From Burkholderia sp. Ax-1724 (lineage in GTDB: Bacteria > Pseudomonadota > Gammaproteobacteria > Burkholderiales > Burkholderiaceae), in the NCBI RefSeq assembly GCF_011752995.1, contig NZ_VWWL01000026.1:43779-107778 (forward strand): a DNA stretch of 64,000 nucleotides, read 5' to 3'. Shown in pieces: positions 8,408 through 16,849 of the stretch. Below the pieces are notes generated by a model, which was not told the DNA's origin, did no database searches, and saw only the letters and a program-made list of their open reading frames with translations. A program made the position numbers and the translations under genes. Each line of letters begins with the position of its first letter. The stretch's first letter is position 1.

Positions 8408-9340
8408 ATGAGTTCAATTAATAAAGCGGGGTCATCCAGCCATAGTCCAGGCGGCATAGCCGCGAATACTGAGCAAACACACGAGACTCGGAATCAAGGT
8501 CAAGCTCCTACAATCAGGCGCCAGGAGAGCCAAGGGGTCATCATAGGGAGACTGCAGAGTCTTCGCCGCATGGGAAGCGGACTATTGAGATCTAATCGTC
8601 AACCAGGAGGGGAAGTACCACCTGTTCCACCGTTGCCGCCAGGGTTTGCGGCATCTACCTCGAACCGGAGACACTCCGTTGACTCTGTTTCAGTGACGTC
8701 GACGCTCATCGAAGGCCTGAATACGTTGGGGTACGATGAGCAACGGCCATCGCGGGCCTCCGGCGACGGTCAGATAACGGGTCCATCCCGGGAGTCGCGC
8801 GTATCCAGAATGGGGCGAGCGATGACGCGGGTTGGCCACACTCCTCCGGAAAAGTTGAATGCGGCGGCACGCGATGAAATCGCCCGCGGGGATGGCGCTA
8901 AACTTCGGCAAGCGCTCGCGAATGGAGCCGATCCGACCGCCCAGTCCTCCGAACATAAGAACAATGCTTTCCACTTTCTTGCAAAGAACCCAACTACGGA
9001 CACGATCCGGATCCTGCGGGATTGGGGACTCACAAACCCAGACCGGAAGCCCCTGCTAGGCGACGCGCTGCGGGCCCTGAATTCGAAAGGCCGATCTCCG
9101 CTTCACGTCATGCAATTCAACATTGGCCGAGCGCACGAAGCTAATGATGGAAAAAGCGCGCGGCTTCTCACGGAAGCGTTTAACCAGCTTTCGCCTTATG
9201 CCGGAAACCTTGAGAACCTTGTCGATGGTGCCGGCAGACATCTGAGCGAAATGCAGGCTCTCGGGCAACAGGCTCAGGTGCAACGCCGACGGGTGGATGA
9301 AACGGCCATAAGCAATCTGCAAGATGCCGGTTTTTTGTAA
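8408..9340 (+). CDS. Candidate type III effector with ankyrin-like repeats
   Basis: The 310-residue protein has base composition clearly lower in GC than its neighbours. Residues 1-150 look disordered and rich in Ser, Arg, Gln and Gly (MSSINKAGSSSHSPGG), with a proline run PPVPPLPPG near 71-79. Residues about 151-242 carry ankyrin-like units (DEIARGDGAKLRQALANGADP; NNAFHFLAKNP; GRSPLHVMQF). The tail is helical and Gln/Arg-rich. A Ser-rich N-terminus free of acidic residues in the first 20 is typical of type III secretion signals. The ATG at 8408 is chosen over a GTG at 8399 because AAAGGTG lies 8 bases before it. The upstream hrpII box supports secretion. No enzymatic motif is seen; ankyrin repeats suggest binding a host protein. 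Confidence 0.75.
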   Translation: MSSINKAGSSSHSPGGIAANTEQTHETRNQGQAPTIRRQESQGVIIGRLQSLRRMGSGLLRSNRQPGGEVPPVPPLPPGFAASTSNRRHSVDSVSVTSTLIEGLNTLGYDEQRPSRASGDGQITGPSRESRVSRMGRAMTRVGHTPPEKLNAAARDEIARGDGAKLRQALANGADPTAQSSEHKNNAFHFLAKNPTTDTIRILRDWGLTNPDRKPLLGDALRALNSKGRSPLHVMQFNIGRAHEANDGKSARLLTEAFNQLSPYAGNLENLVDGAGRHLSEMQALGQQAQVQRRRVDETAISNLQDAGFL

Positions 9341-9783
9341 CACCCGGTTTTGCTTTTGGCGACAGTAGCCAGGAAGGAGTATGACTAAGCGTCGGCGTGC
9401 GGAATGAACCTTGGCGATGCGCCGAAACAGCGGCGCATCGCCCGCAGCATAGTCTCTGCTTCGGGCTTGCGTTTAAAGCGAAGACATTACCCTGCCAGAC
9501 AATGGGCCGACTGGTGCTACACGTCAAGCTACCATTGCCGACAGTGCTGTCTTCTTCGACATCGATCTTGCTCTCTCAACTCCTTTGTCATCATCGCCTC
9601 GCTCAAAATCGGGGCGAAGACTGACGCCGGAGCGTTACGTCATTCCAATCATCCAATAGCCGGAGACTTCGCACCACCAGCGACGCAGGCGGAGCAGCAA
9701 GGCAGGCGCGACGGCTGGGATGAACGTGGAGGCAGCGCAACCCGCCGCCGGGACGATATCGATCGGCACACTCGCCATCAAGC
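9341..9783. other. Intergenic stretch after the effector candidate
   Basis: No coding frame here has a recognisable family or a sensible start. Composition is mixed and partly lower in GC, like the preceding gene, so it probably belongs to the same acquired segment. The only clear structure is the perfect hairpin at 9413-9442. Confidence 0.5.
9413..9442. terminator. Perfect 12-bp hairpin, possible terminator
   Basis: GGCGATGCGCCG and CGGCGCATCGCC form a perfect 12-bp stem with a 6-base AAACAG loop, 73 bases after the effector candidate's stop. There is no T-run on either side, so it may be a factor-independent pause, an mRNA end stabiliser or a protein-binding dyad instead. Confidence 0.45.
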
Positions 9784-10701
9784 CTATAGCCTTCGCAGCG
9801 CAAACGGGCCGGCAGCCAGTTGCTGGCGCAGAAACTCGATCGCCACGCGCACCTTTGCCGAAGCCGAAGAACGTGCGGTCGACACGGCCCATACGTCGGC
9901 CGGGCGCGAGTAATCGGGAAGGATGCGCACGAGCGCGCCCGACTCGATGCTCTCGGCGACATCCCACTCGGATGCCATGATGATGCCGTGTCCGTCGTGC
10001 GCCCATTCGCGCACGATGTCGCTCTGGTTCGACGCCATCGGCCCCGTCACCTTCACGAACTCCGCGCCGTTCGGCCCGTTCAGTTGCCACACGCCGAATG
10101 CCTGCTGACGATCGCGAAATGCCAGGCAGTCGTGCTGGACCAGGTCGGGCAGCGATTTGGGCGCTCCGTGCTTCTCGACATAGCTCGGCGAGGCACACAG
10201 TACGCGCGTACTCTCGGACACCTTGTGCGGAATGACGGCCGCTTCCTGGACTTCCCCCACGCGGATGTCGAGGTCGAAGTTCTCTCCGACGAGGTCCACG
10301 CGCCGATCGACGAGTTCGAGCCAGATTTCGAGTCCGGTATGGCGCTCGCGCAGCATCGAGAGAATCGGCGTGACATGCAGCCGTCCGAGCCGGAGGCTGG
10401 TGCTGATCCGCAAGGTGCCGCGCGGTTCGCGCTCGCCGCCGGCGAGCAGGTCGTTCATCTCGACCACTTCCTCGAGAATGCGACGCGCGCGGCTGTAGGC
10501 GATATCGCCGTCTTCCGTCACGGCGACGCGCCGCGTCGTGCGATGAAAGAGCTGTACGCCCCACATGGCTTCCAGTGCGGCGATGCGCTTGCTGACGTAG
10601 GGCGGCGAGGTGCCGAGTTCGGTCGCCGCCGCAATGAAGCTCCCACGCCGGGCGACCGCGCAAAGCACGCGCAGATCGCGAAGATAAAGTTCATTATTCA
10701 T
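9784..10701 (-). CDS. LysR family transcriptional regulator
   Basis: The 305-residue regulator has the standard N-terminal winged HTH (residues 5-64, RDLRVLCAVARRGSFIAAATELGTSPPYVSKRI in part) and the LysR substrate-binding domain from about residue 90. The DmlR/TtuA-like LRISTSLRLGRLHV and LDIRVG motifs are visible. It is divergent from a five-protein catabolic set starting at 10819, with a 30-base dyad between them, so it most likely activates that operon in response to its substrate. It uses the first ATG. Confidence 0.9.
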   Translation of the reverse strand: MNNELYLRDLRVLCAVARRGSFIAAATELGTSPPYVSKRIAALEAMWGVQLFHRTTRRVAVTEDGDIAYSRARRILEEVVEMNDLLAGGEREPRGTLRISTSLRLGRLHVTPILSMLRERHTGLEIWLELVDRRVDLVGENFDLDIRVGEVQEAAVIPHKVSESTRVLCASPSYVEKHGAPKSLPDLVQHDCLAFRDRQQAFGVWQLNGPNGAEFVKVTGPMASNQSDIVREWAHDGHGIIMASEWDVAESIESGALVRILPDYSRPADVWAVSTARSSASAKVRVAIEFLRQQLAAGPFALRRL

Positions 10702-10708
10702 CTTCAGG

Positions 10709-10738
10709 TTATTTATGTGATATCAGATCGATAAATAA
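10709..10738. promoter_or_regulatory. Candidate LysR binding dyad
   Basis: TTATTTAT at 10709-10716 and ATAAATAA at 10731-10738 are perfect inverted arms 14 bases apart, in the 117-base gap between the divergent LysR gene and the catabolic operon. The spacing suits an extended LysR T-N11-A type site. Confidence 0.5.
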
Positions 10739-10818
10739 TAACCGATCAAGTTCATAGTAATGTGTCGCCATACGATCCGGCGCGCATCGTGCGTGGCCGG
10801 CAACACAGGAGACACGTC

Positions 10819-11493
10819 ATGGCCGCGGGCCACGCATTCCTTGCCATCTGGCACGACATCGAAACAGGCGAGACGCAGGCGTTCGAGCGCTGGCATACGC
10901 GCGAGCATATGCCGGAGCGCATCGGCATTCCGGGCTTTCTTGCCGCGCGCCGCTACGTCAACTGGTCGCTGCCGAAGCATGGCTGCTTCACGCTGTACGA
11001 CGGCGCGCATATCGAAACCTTCCGCTCGCCGGGCTATCTCGCGCGCCTGAACGATCCGACCGAATGGTCGAAGCGCATGCATCCCGTCTTCCGCAATTTC
11101 ATTCGCGGCGCCTGCGTGGTGACCGCGGGCATGGGCGATGGGGTGGGCGGCGCGTGCTCGACCTATCGCCTGACGCTCGACGCAAGCCGCCGTGACGACG
11201 TCATGCGCGTTTGCGCCGGCGCGCTGTACGACATCGCGGCCATCGACGGTGTGATTAGCGTGCGTCTCGGCTCGAACGTCGCCGACGTGACGAGCGTGCG
11301 CACGAAAGAGACCGAGCTGAAAGGCCCCAATCGGGAAGACGTATTCGATGCGGTCGTCATCGTGGAGGGTCTCGGTCTCGACGAACTCGGGGCGGCGCGC
11401 GAACGCGTGCTCGCTGCGTTGCGCACGGAAGGACTACTCGATATCGAAGCGGCCGATTACCGGCTTTCGCAATTGCTGTCGCACGCTCGCTGA
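10819..11493 (+). CDS. EthD-like / dimeric alpha-beta barrel protein
   Basis: A 224-residue cytoplasmic protein with an N-terminal ferredoxin-like alpha-beta barrel. The phrases FLAIWHDIETG, FERWHTREHMPERI and GFLAARRYVN match EthD/DUF4286-type modules, where the W-H-x-x-E-H-M-P-E-R motif is conserved. A second, looser barrel repeat seems to cover the C-terminal half. Members act as small-molecule binding or accessory enzymes in catabolic operons; the reaction here is unknown. The ATG at 10819 is chosen because AGGAGA lies 6 bases upstream; an earlier in-frame ATG at 10762 overlaps the control region. First gene of the LysR-linked operon. Confidence 0.75.
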   Translation: MAAGHAFLAIWHDIETGETQAFERWHTREHMPERIGIPGFLAARRYVNWSLPKHGCFTLYDGAHIETFRSPGYLARLNDPTEWSKRMHPVFRNFIRGACVVTAGMGDGVGGACSTYRLTLDASRRDDVMRVCAGALYDIAAIDGVISVRLGSNVADVTSVRTKETELKGPNREDVFDAVVIVEGLGLDELGAARERVLAALRTEGLLDIEAADYRLSQLLSHAR

Positions 11494-11564
11494 ACTTCGC
11501 ATGCACACGCTTTTCTGAGCGCAGCTGGTGCTCAGGATTTCAAGCGGAAAAAAGGAGGAGACCC

Positions 11565-12956
11565 ATGTCTAAAGCAACCCCTGCAAGTTTTCGCACTACC
11601 GACGATTCCCCGTTGCAGCGGGAAACGATGTCTGTTGTGATCCGCAAGATATCGCCCTTTGTCGGACTGCTGTTTTTCGTGGCGTTCCTGGATCGGGTGA
11701 ACGTCAGCTTCGCCGCCATCACCATGAAGACCGATCTCGGACTCTCCGACGTCGCGTACGGCACGGGAGCGGGGCTTTTCTTCATCGGTTATTTCCTCGC
11801 GGAGATACCGAGCAACATGATGCTGGAGCGCTTCGGCGCGCGTCGCTGGCTGGCGCGCATCATGATCAGCTGGGGCCTGATTTCGGTGGCGATGGCCTTC
11901 GTGAATAGCGCCACGTCCTTCTACGTATTGCGCTTTCTTCTCGGGCTCGGCGAGGCGGGCTTCTATCCGGGGCTCATGCTGTACTTCACCTACTGGTTTC
12001 CGATGCGCTACCGCGCGCGCGTGGTCGGCTTTCTGATGTTCGCCATTCCGGTGGCGAGCTTCGTCGGCGCACCGCTTTCGACCGGCCTCATGACGCTTCT
12101 CGATGGCGCTCACGGCTTGCCGGGCTGGCGCTGGCTTTTCGTCCTCGAAGGATTGCCGGCCGTGATTCTCGGTATCGCGACGATGCGCTATCTCGCGGAC
12201 AACCCGCTCAAGGCGCGTTGGCTGCGCAACGATCAACGCGCCTGGCTCATCGAGGTGCTGGACGGCGAGCGTGCGCTCGCCAAGGTGCACGCCAAGGGCG
12301 GCTGGCTCGCGGCGATTTCGAATCCGAAGGTGCTGTGCGTCGTGCTGATGCTCGCATTGAACGGCCTCGCCACGAATGGCGTGAACTTCTGGCTGCCGCA
12401 ACTCGTGAAGAGCTTCGGGTTGTCCACCTTCCAGACCGGCCTTGTCGCATCGATTCCTTATGGCTTCGCCGGCATCGCAGTCGTGTTCTGGGGACTGCAT
12501 TCCGACTTCAAGCGCGAGCGCGTCTGGCATTACGCGATCGCCGGATGGGTCGCGGCCGCGGGTCTCTTTATCGCGGGATACACGCTGAATCAGCCGGTGC
12601 TCAACATCGCGGCGCTGACGCTCGCCGTCATCGGCGTCAACGCGACGCAGCCCGCGTTCTGGACCATGACCGGCCTCGTGCTGGCGGGAACCAATGCGGT
12701 GGCGGTCGGTTTCGCCTTCGTCAATTCGCTCGGCAATCTGACGGGTTACGTGGGCCCGGTACTGGTCGGCTGGCTCAAGCAGAGCACGGGCAGCTTCGGC
12801 ACCGCGCTGTTTGTTCTCGGCTGCACGACGGTGCTGATGGGCGCATTGCCGTTCACGCTGCGCCGCTACATCGTCGAGCAGGAGCACGGTAGCGGGACGG
12901 TGGCGCATGCCGTTTCCGACAAGGTGCGCGCGGGCGACCCTACCGGACGCGCGTGA
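11565..12956 (+). CDS. MFS transporter, anion:cation symporter (ACS) family
   Basis: The 463-residue carrier has about 12 hydrophobic segments. It shows the ACS-family signatures FLDRVNVSFAAITM in helix 1, GYFLAEIPSNMMLERFGARRW before helix 3 and LRFLLGLGEAGFYPG in helix 4, followed by YWFPMRYRAR. Relatives move phthalate, tartrate, 4-hydroxyphenylacetate and sugar acids with protons. Preceded by AAAGGAGGAG, a strong ribosome site. It lies in the LysR-linked operon between the EthD-like protein and the epimerase, so it probably imports that pathway's organic acid. Confidence 0.9.
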   Translation: MSKATPASFRTTDDSPLQRETMSVVIRKISPFVGLLFFVAFLDRVNVSFAAITMKTDLGLSDVAYGTGAGLFFIGYFLAEIPSNMMLERFGARRWLARIMISWGLISVAMAFVNSATSFYVLRFLLGLGEAGFYPGLMLYFTYWFPMRYRARVVGFLMFAIPVASFVGAPLSTGLMTLLDGAHGLPGWRWLFVLEGLPAVILGIATMRYLADNPLKARWLRNDQRAWLIEVLDGERALAKVHAKGGWLAAISNPKVLCVVLMLALNGLATNGVNFWLPQLVKSFGLSTFQTGLVASIPYGFAGIAVVFWGLHSDFKRERVWHYAIAGWVAAAGLFIAGYTLNQPVLNIAALTLAVIGVNATQPAFWTMTGLVLAGTNAVAVGFAFVNSLGNLTGYVGPVLVGWLKQSTGSFGTALFVLGCTTVLMGALPFTLRRYIVEQEHGSGTVAHAVSDKVRAGDPTGRA

Positions 12957-13010
12957 GCGTTTCCAGAACGATAGCGAAGGAATAGAGAAGGACAGCGAAG
13001 GAGCGACTCC

Positions 13011-13910
13011 ATGAAGGTACTGATTACGGGCGGCGGCGGCTTCCTCGGGGCGTGGATCGTGCGCGCGCTCATCGCGCGCGGCATCGACGTGCGCCTGATG
13101 GAATGGCGTGACGATCGAAGCATCGCGACCGCCGTGCTCGGGGCGTCGGCGGCAACGCTCGACTGGCGCGTGGGCGACGTGCGTCGCGCGGAAGACGTGC
13201 GCGCCGCGATGCGCGATTGCGATCACGTCATCCATCTGGCGGGACTGCTGACGCCCGCCTGCAAGAGCGATCCGCTGCTGGGCGCGGTGGTCAACGTCAT
13301 CGGCACGCTGAATGTATTCGAGGCCGCGAGGCAGGCCGGTATTCGCAAGGTACTCTATTCGAGCAGCGGCGGCGTCTACGGACCCGATGATCCCGAGGTG
13401 CCTTTTCCGACCACGCACTATGGCGCGTTCAAACTCGCGAACGAGGGATCGGCGCGCGCATATTGGCTCGACCACGGCATCGCGAGCATCGGCTTTCGCC
13501 CGTTCGTCATTTACGGCCCCGGTCGCGAGACGGGACTCACGGCGGGCCCGACGCTCGCCTGCCGCGCGGTGGCGCGGGGCGAACCGTATGTCATTCCCTA
13601 TACGGGACGCTCGGGCCTCGTGTTCGTCGGCGATGTCGCGGCGGCCTACGAGCGTGCGCTACTGCGCAGCTTCGATGGCGCTCACGTGGTTAATCAGCCG
13701 GGGCATAGCACCGACATGAGCGACGTGATCGACGAATTGCGTCGCATCGATCCCGCGGCGGACATTCGCGCGGAAGGTCCGCCGATGCCCAGTCTGTCGA
13801 CGGCGATTGGCGCGACCGGCGAGGACGTGCTCGGCGCGCTGCCTCTGACGCCGGTTCGCGAGGGTCTGCGTCGGACAGTCGAACATTATCGCGTGGCGCT
13901 CGTCGCCTGA
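13011..13910 (+). CDS. NAD-dependent epimerase/dehydratase family (extended SDR)
   Basis: A 299-residue Rossmann enzyme. The nucleotide motif TGGGGFLGAWIVRAL is at residues 6-20, HLAGL at about 79, and the catalytic triad appears as SSSGGVYG (Ser) with YGAFKLANE (Tyr-x-x-x-Lys). The C-terminal substrate domain is of GalE-like length. It oxidises or epimerises a sugar-like or acid-sugar substrate; the exact reaction is not readable. It follows the MFS gene by 54 bases and precedes the isomerase by 28, so it belongs to the same operon. Confidence 0.88.
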   Translation: MKVLITGGGGFLGAWIVRALIARGIDVRLMEWRDDRSIATAVLGASAATLDWRVGDVRRAEDVRAAMRDCDHVIHLAGLLTPACKSDPLLGAVVNVIGTLNVFEAARQAGIRKVLYSSSGGVYGPDDPEVPFPTTHYGAFKLANEGSARAYWLDHGIASIGFRPFVIYGPGRETGLTAGPTLACRAVARGEPYVIPYTGRSGLVFVGDVAAAYERALLRSFDGAHVVNQPGHSTDMSDVIDELRRIDPAADIRAEGPPMPSLSTAIGATGEDVLGALPLTPVREGLRRTVEHYRVALVA

Positions 13911-13938
13911 CGATCCAGCTTATCCGGGAGAACATCAC

Positions 13939-14742
13939 ATGAAGTTATTGGGCGCGCATACCTTCGGCACTGTATGGACGCATGATGCGGCAGGCGCCAT
14001 TGCTGCGTTTTCTGAGCTTGGCTTTCGCGATTTCCAGTTGATGGCGATGGCCCCGCATCTGGACCCGTGGACCTGGCAGGCCGCGTTGCCGCCGCTGCAG
14101 CGTGCGCTCGATGCGTGCGGCGCACGCGTGATCGCCGTCGATCTGCCGAGCAGCGACATCAATATCGCAAGCTCGACGCCCGCTGCCGTGGAGTTCGCGA
14201 TGGCGACCTACGAACAGGCGATGTCGCTGGCGCATGCGGTGAACGCGAAGTGGCTCACGATCAACTCGGGCCGCAAGCATATGCTTCTGCCGCCGCCCGA
14301 CGAGCGTCTTCTTCAGGTGTACTCGCAAGCGCTCGAACGGCTTGCGCATCGCGCGGGCGAGCTCGGCATGCGCATCCTGATCGAGAACATTCCCGGCTGC
14401 CTGCTGGATACGGCTGCGGCGCTTGCGCAGTTTCTCGACCGACACGACTTCGGCAATGTGGACGTGCTCTATGACGTCGCCAACGCGGCCGCGATAGGAG
14501 AAGACCCCGTGGACGGACTCGCGTTGCTCTCGCCGCGCGTCGCGGTCGTGCATCTTTCGGATGCGGGCAAGGGCAAATGGCAGCATGCGCCGATCGGTTC
14601 GGGCGACATCGACTTCGAGGCGATACGCCGGCAACTCGCGGATATGCAATTCGCGGGGGACGTGGTGCTGGAGATTATCAGCGCGCGCCCGATCGAGGAC
14701 CTGCGCGCTTCTCTCGAGAGGCTGCGCGCGCAAGGCTGGTGA
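13939..14742 (+). CDS. Sugar phosphate isomerase/epimerase-like TIM barrel
   Basis: The 267-residue AP-endonuclease-2/xylose-isomerase-like barrel has metal-ligand motifs ILIENIPGC (Glu), VDVLYDVANA (Asp), VAVVHLSDAG (His) and DVVLEIISARP (Glu). The family covers hydroxypyruvate isomerases, tagatose 3-epimerases and IolE/IolI-type enzymes. It is the last gene of the LysR-linked operon, so with the SDR upstream it likely performs consecutive steps on a sugar acid. The ribosome site CGGGAG precedes the ATG. Confidence 0.82.
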   Translation: MKLLGAHTFGTVWTHDAAGAIAAFSELGFRDFQLMAMAPHLDPWTWQAALPPLQRALDACGARVIAVDLPSSDINIASSTPAAVEFAMATYEQAMSLAHAVNAKWLTINSGRKHMLLPPPDERLLQVYSQALERLAHRAGELGMRILIENIPGCLLDTAAALAQFLDRHDFGNVDVLYDVANAAAIGEDPVDGLALLSPRVAVVHLSDAGKGKWQHAPIGSGDIDFEAIRRQLADMQFAGDVVLEIISARPIEDLRASLERLRAQGW

Positions 14743-14893
14743 TAACGCGCGCGGGGAGAGGCTGAGACCGGCAAGCACGGGCGGCAACCGCAAGGCTGGC
14801 CGCTTGGTCTTGCGCGATGCCGGGTCAGGCTCCGGGGGCTGTAAGTGCCGCCGGTGCCGTATGCATCGCGTTATCGGATGGCGCGCGCGGTGC

Positions 14894-15808
14894 TCAGCTT
14901 TGCGGCCCGGACGGCTGGTTTGCCGGCGTGCCGCGGTCGGTACGCTGCTCGATCGCGCGGATGACCGCGATCATGTCCTGTTGCCCGTGGCCGAGTGCTT
15001 CGGTTTCGCCATAAAGCGCGTGGCAGAGGTCGAGCAGCGGCGACGCAATACTCGCGTCTCTCGCGGCCTCGGCCACGAGGCGACTGTTCTTCAGCACGTC
15101 GGTGATGGCGGCCTGCACCGAAAAGTTCTGCGTGGCCAGCTTGTCCAGCTTCACGCGCGATACGTCGCTGGCCATCGGTCCGGCATTGAGCACATTGGCG
15201 AACTGCGCGAGATCGATGCCGTGGCGCTCGGCGAAGTGTATGGCCTCGGTCAAACCCGTGACCATGGTGATGAGAAACAGATTGACGGCGAGTTTCATCG
15301 TCAGGGCCGACGGCACCGCACCGCACACGAAGCTGTCGCGACACAGCGGCTTGACGAGCGCACGCACTGCTTCGACATCGGCGGCGGCGCCTGCGAGCAT
15401 GACGACGAGCTGGCCCGCTTCGGCGGGCTTGCGCGAGCCCGAAACGGGCGCCTCGACGTAACGGCCGCCCGCCGCCTCGATCTCGGCCGCCAGCGCCTGG
15501 GAATATCCGGCCGACGTGGTCCCCATGTTGACGATCGTATGGCCGCCGACGCGCGCGCCGAATGCCGGCGTGCCGCGGCCAAGAACGGCATCGATCGCGG
15601 GATCGTTGGCGAGCATGAGGATCACGGTCCGGCACTGCGCGAAGACCTCGCCGGCTTCCTTGACGACTTGCGCACCGGCGTCGCGCAACGTGCCGTAGTG
15701 TCCCTGGGAGCGGCTCCAGGCGACGAGCGGCGTGCCGGCCCGCACGAGGTTGAGCGCCATCGGCGTGCCCATGACGCCGAGACCAATGAATCCGACTGCT
15801 GTTTGCAT
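14894..15808 (-). CDS. NAD(P)-dependent beta-hydroxyacid dehydrogenase (HIBADH/GarR-like)
   Basis: The 304-residue dehydrogenase begins with the N-terminal NAD(P) motif VGFIGLGVMGTPMALNLVRAG. It then has the substrate motif APVSGSRKPAEAGQLVVM and the catalytic lysine in TMKLAVNLFLI. These are diagnostic of 3-hydroxyisobutyrate/tartronate semialdehyde reductase type enzymes. It points towards the operon on the other strand and shares the sugar-acid theme, so tartronate semialdehyde reduction is a reasonable guess but unproven. Confidence 0.88.
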   Translation of the reverse strand: MQTAVGFIGLGVMGTPMALNLVRAGTPLVAWSRSQGHYGTLRDAGAQVVKEAGEVFAQCRTVILMLANDPAIDAVLGRGTPAFGARVGGHTIVNMGTTSAGYSQALAAEIEAAGGRYVEAPVSGSRKPAEAGQLVVMLAGAAADVEAVRALVKPLCRDSFVCGAVPSALTMKLAVNLFLITMVTGLTEAIHFAERHGIDLAQFANVLNAGPMASDVSRVKLDKLATQNFSVQAAITDVLKNSRLVAEAARDASIASPLLDLCHALYGETEALGHGQQDMIAVIRAIEQRTDRGTPANQPSGPQS

Positions 15809-15999
15809 AGGACCGCTCCAGGGTGAGGGAGATAACGGGAAGATGCGTGCGCGTCAATACGGCGGCATTTCCAATGCGTGCCCCGCATTGTGAGGCGTAT
15901 CGGCATTTGCGTCAGCGATTCGCACAACGGCAGGGGCAAGCCGATCAGACCATCACGGCCGCATCGCGCCTCGAGCAGCGGGCAGTGGGCGCAGCGGCG

Positions 16000-16734
16000 T
16001 TACTCGTCGTCCGTTTGCTGCTGCGCGGAGCGCAGCCTGCGCATTTCCGTGTCGTCGAGATGTTCGAGCATTGCGCGGTGCGCGCCGGGCCCGTCACCCG
16101 CGAGAATGGCGTCGAGAATCGCCTTGTGAAGCGGCAATGAGATCGCGTGGTTTTCTTCCGCGCGCGAATTGGTCAGATGCAGCGATGCCAGCATCGTCGC
16201 GCGGATCGCATGGGCCAGCGGCAACAGGAAGCGGTTGTGCGCGGCGAGCAGGATGGCCGTGTGGAACTCCAGATCGGCTTTGATGAAGCCTTCGGTGTCG
16301 TCGGTGTGCGCGCCCGTGGCCATCGCTTCATACGCCGACGCGAGCCGCGTCTTGTCTTCCGGTCCGGAGCGGGTCGCCGCCAGGGCCGCCGCGGACGGCT
16401 CGACGAGCCGGCGCATTTCGATCAGATCCACCAGCACTGGTGCGTTTGCGCTGAGCTGGCTGTGCCAGCCGAGCACGGCCGGGTCGAGCTGATGCCAGTT
16501 CGGCGGTGCTGTCACCAGCGTGCCGCGTTTCTGGCGCGACTCGATCAGCCCTTTGGCGGCCAGAACCTGCAGCGCTTCGCGCAGCACCGTCCGGCTCACG
16601 CCGTACTGCGCCAGCAGGTTCTCTTCTGCCGGCAGCGGACTGTCAGGCTCCAGCTTCCCGGAGACGATTTCGCGCCCAAGCGCATCCACTACCTGTTCGG
16701 TGCGCGTTTTGGGCAAGGGACCTTTCAACATCAT
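16000..16734 (-). CDS. GntR regulator, FadR subfamily (FCD domain)
   Basis: A 244-residue regulator. The winged helix-turn-helix is at about residues 15-75 (LPAEENLLAQYGVSRTVLREALQVLAAKGL), followed by the all-helical FCD domain with the metal-ligand pattern (DLEFHTAILLAAHN; LPLHKAILDAI). It is divergent from an enolase-superfamily dehydratase, and the gap holds an AT-rich palindrome. It most likely represses the dehydratase/MFS pair (16850-19350) and is released by the sugar acid, as in DgoR/ExuR-like circuits. Confidence 0.9.
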   Translation of the reverse strand: MMLKGPLPKTRTEQVVDALGREIVSGKLEPDSPLPAEENLLAQYGVSRTVLREALQVLAAKGLIESRQKRGTLVTAPPNWHQLDPAVLGWHSQLSANAPVLVDLIEMRRLVEPSAAALAATRSGPEDKTRLASAYEAMATGAHTDDTEGFIKADLEFHTAILLAAHNRFLLPLAHAIRATMLASLHLTNSRAEENHAISLPLHKAILDAILAGDGPGAHRAMLEHLDDTEMRRLRSAQQQTDDE

Positions 16735-16767
16735 GGCCTGGGGTTTTCCCGCTTAAAAGGTGAGTGA

Positions 16768-16777
16768 ATTATATAAT
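16768..16777. promoter_or_regulatory. AT-rich palindrome, candidate GntR operator
   Basis: ATTATATAAT is a perfect palindrome inside a 30-base AT-only patch in the gap between the divergent FadR-type gene and the dehydratase. It probably overlaps the promoter and the regulator's site. Short length keeps confidence low. Confidence 0.4.
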
Positions 16778-16849
16778 AATATTTAATACATCGATCTAGG
16801 CTTGCCGTACCGAGGCGATGCCAGTCAATCAATTCGCCAAGGAGCCCAG

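Noticed and set aside
11532..13475. A 647-codon minus-strand frame opposite the MFS and epimerase genes
   Set aside because: Composition is typical of antisense readings and the plus strand encodes clear MFS and SDR proteins.
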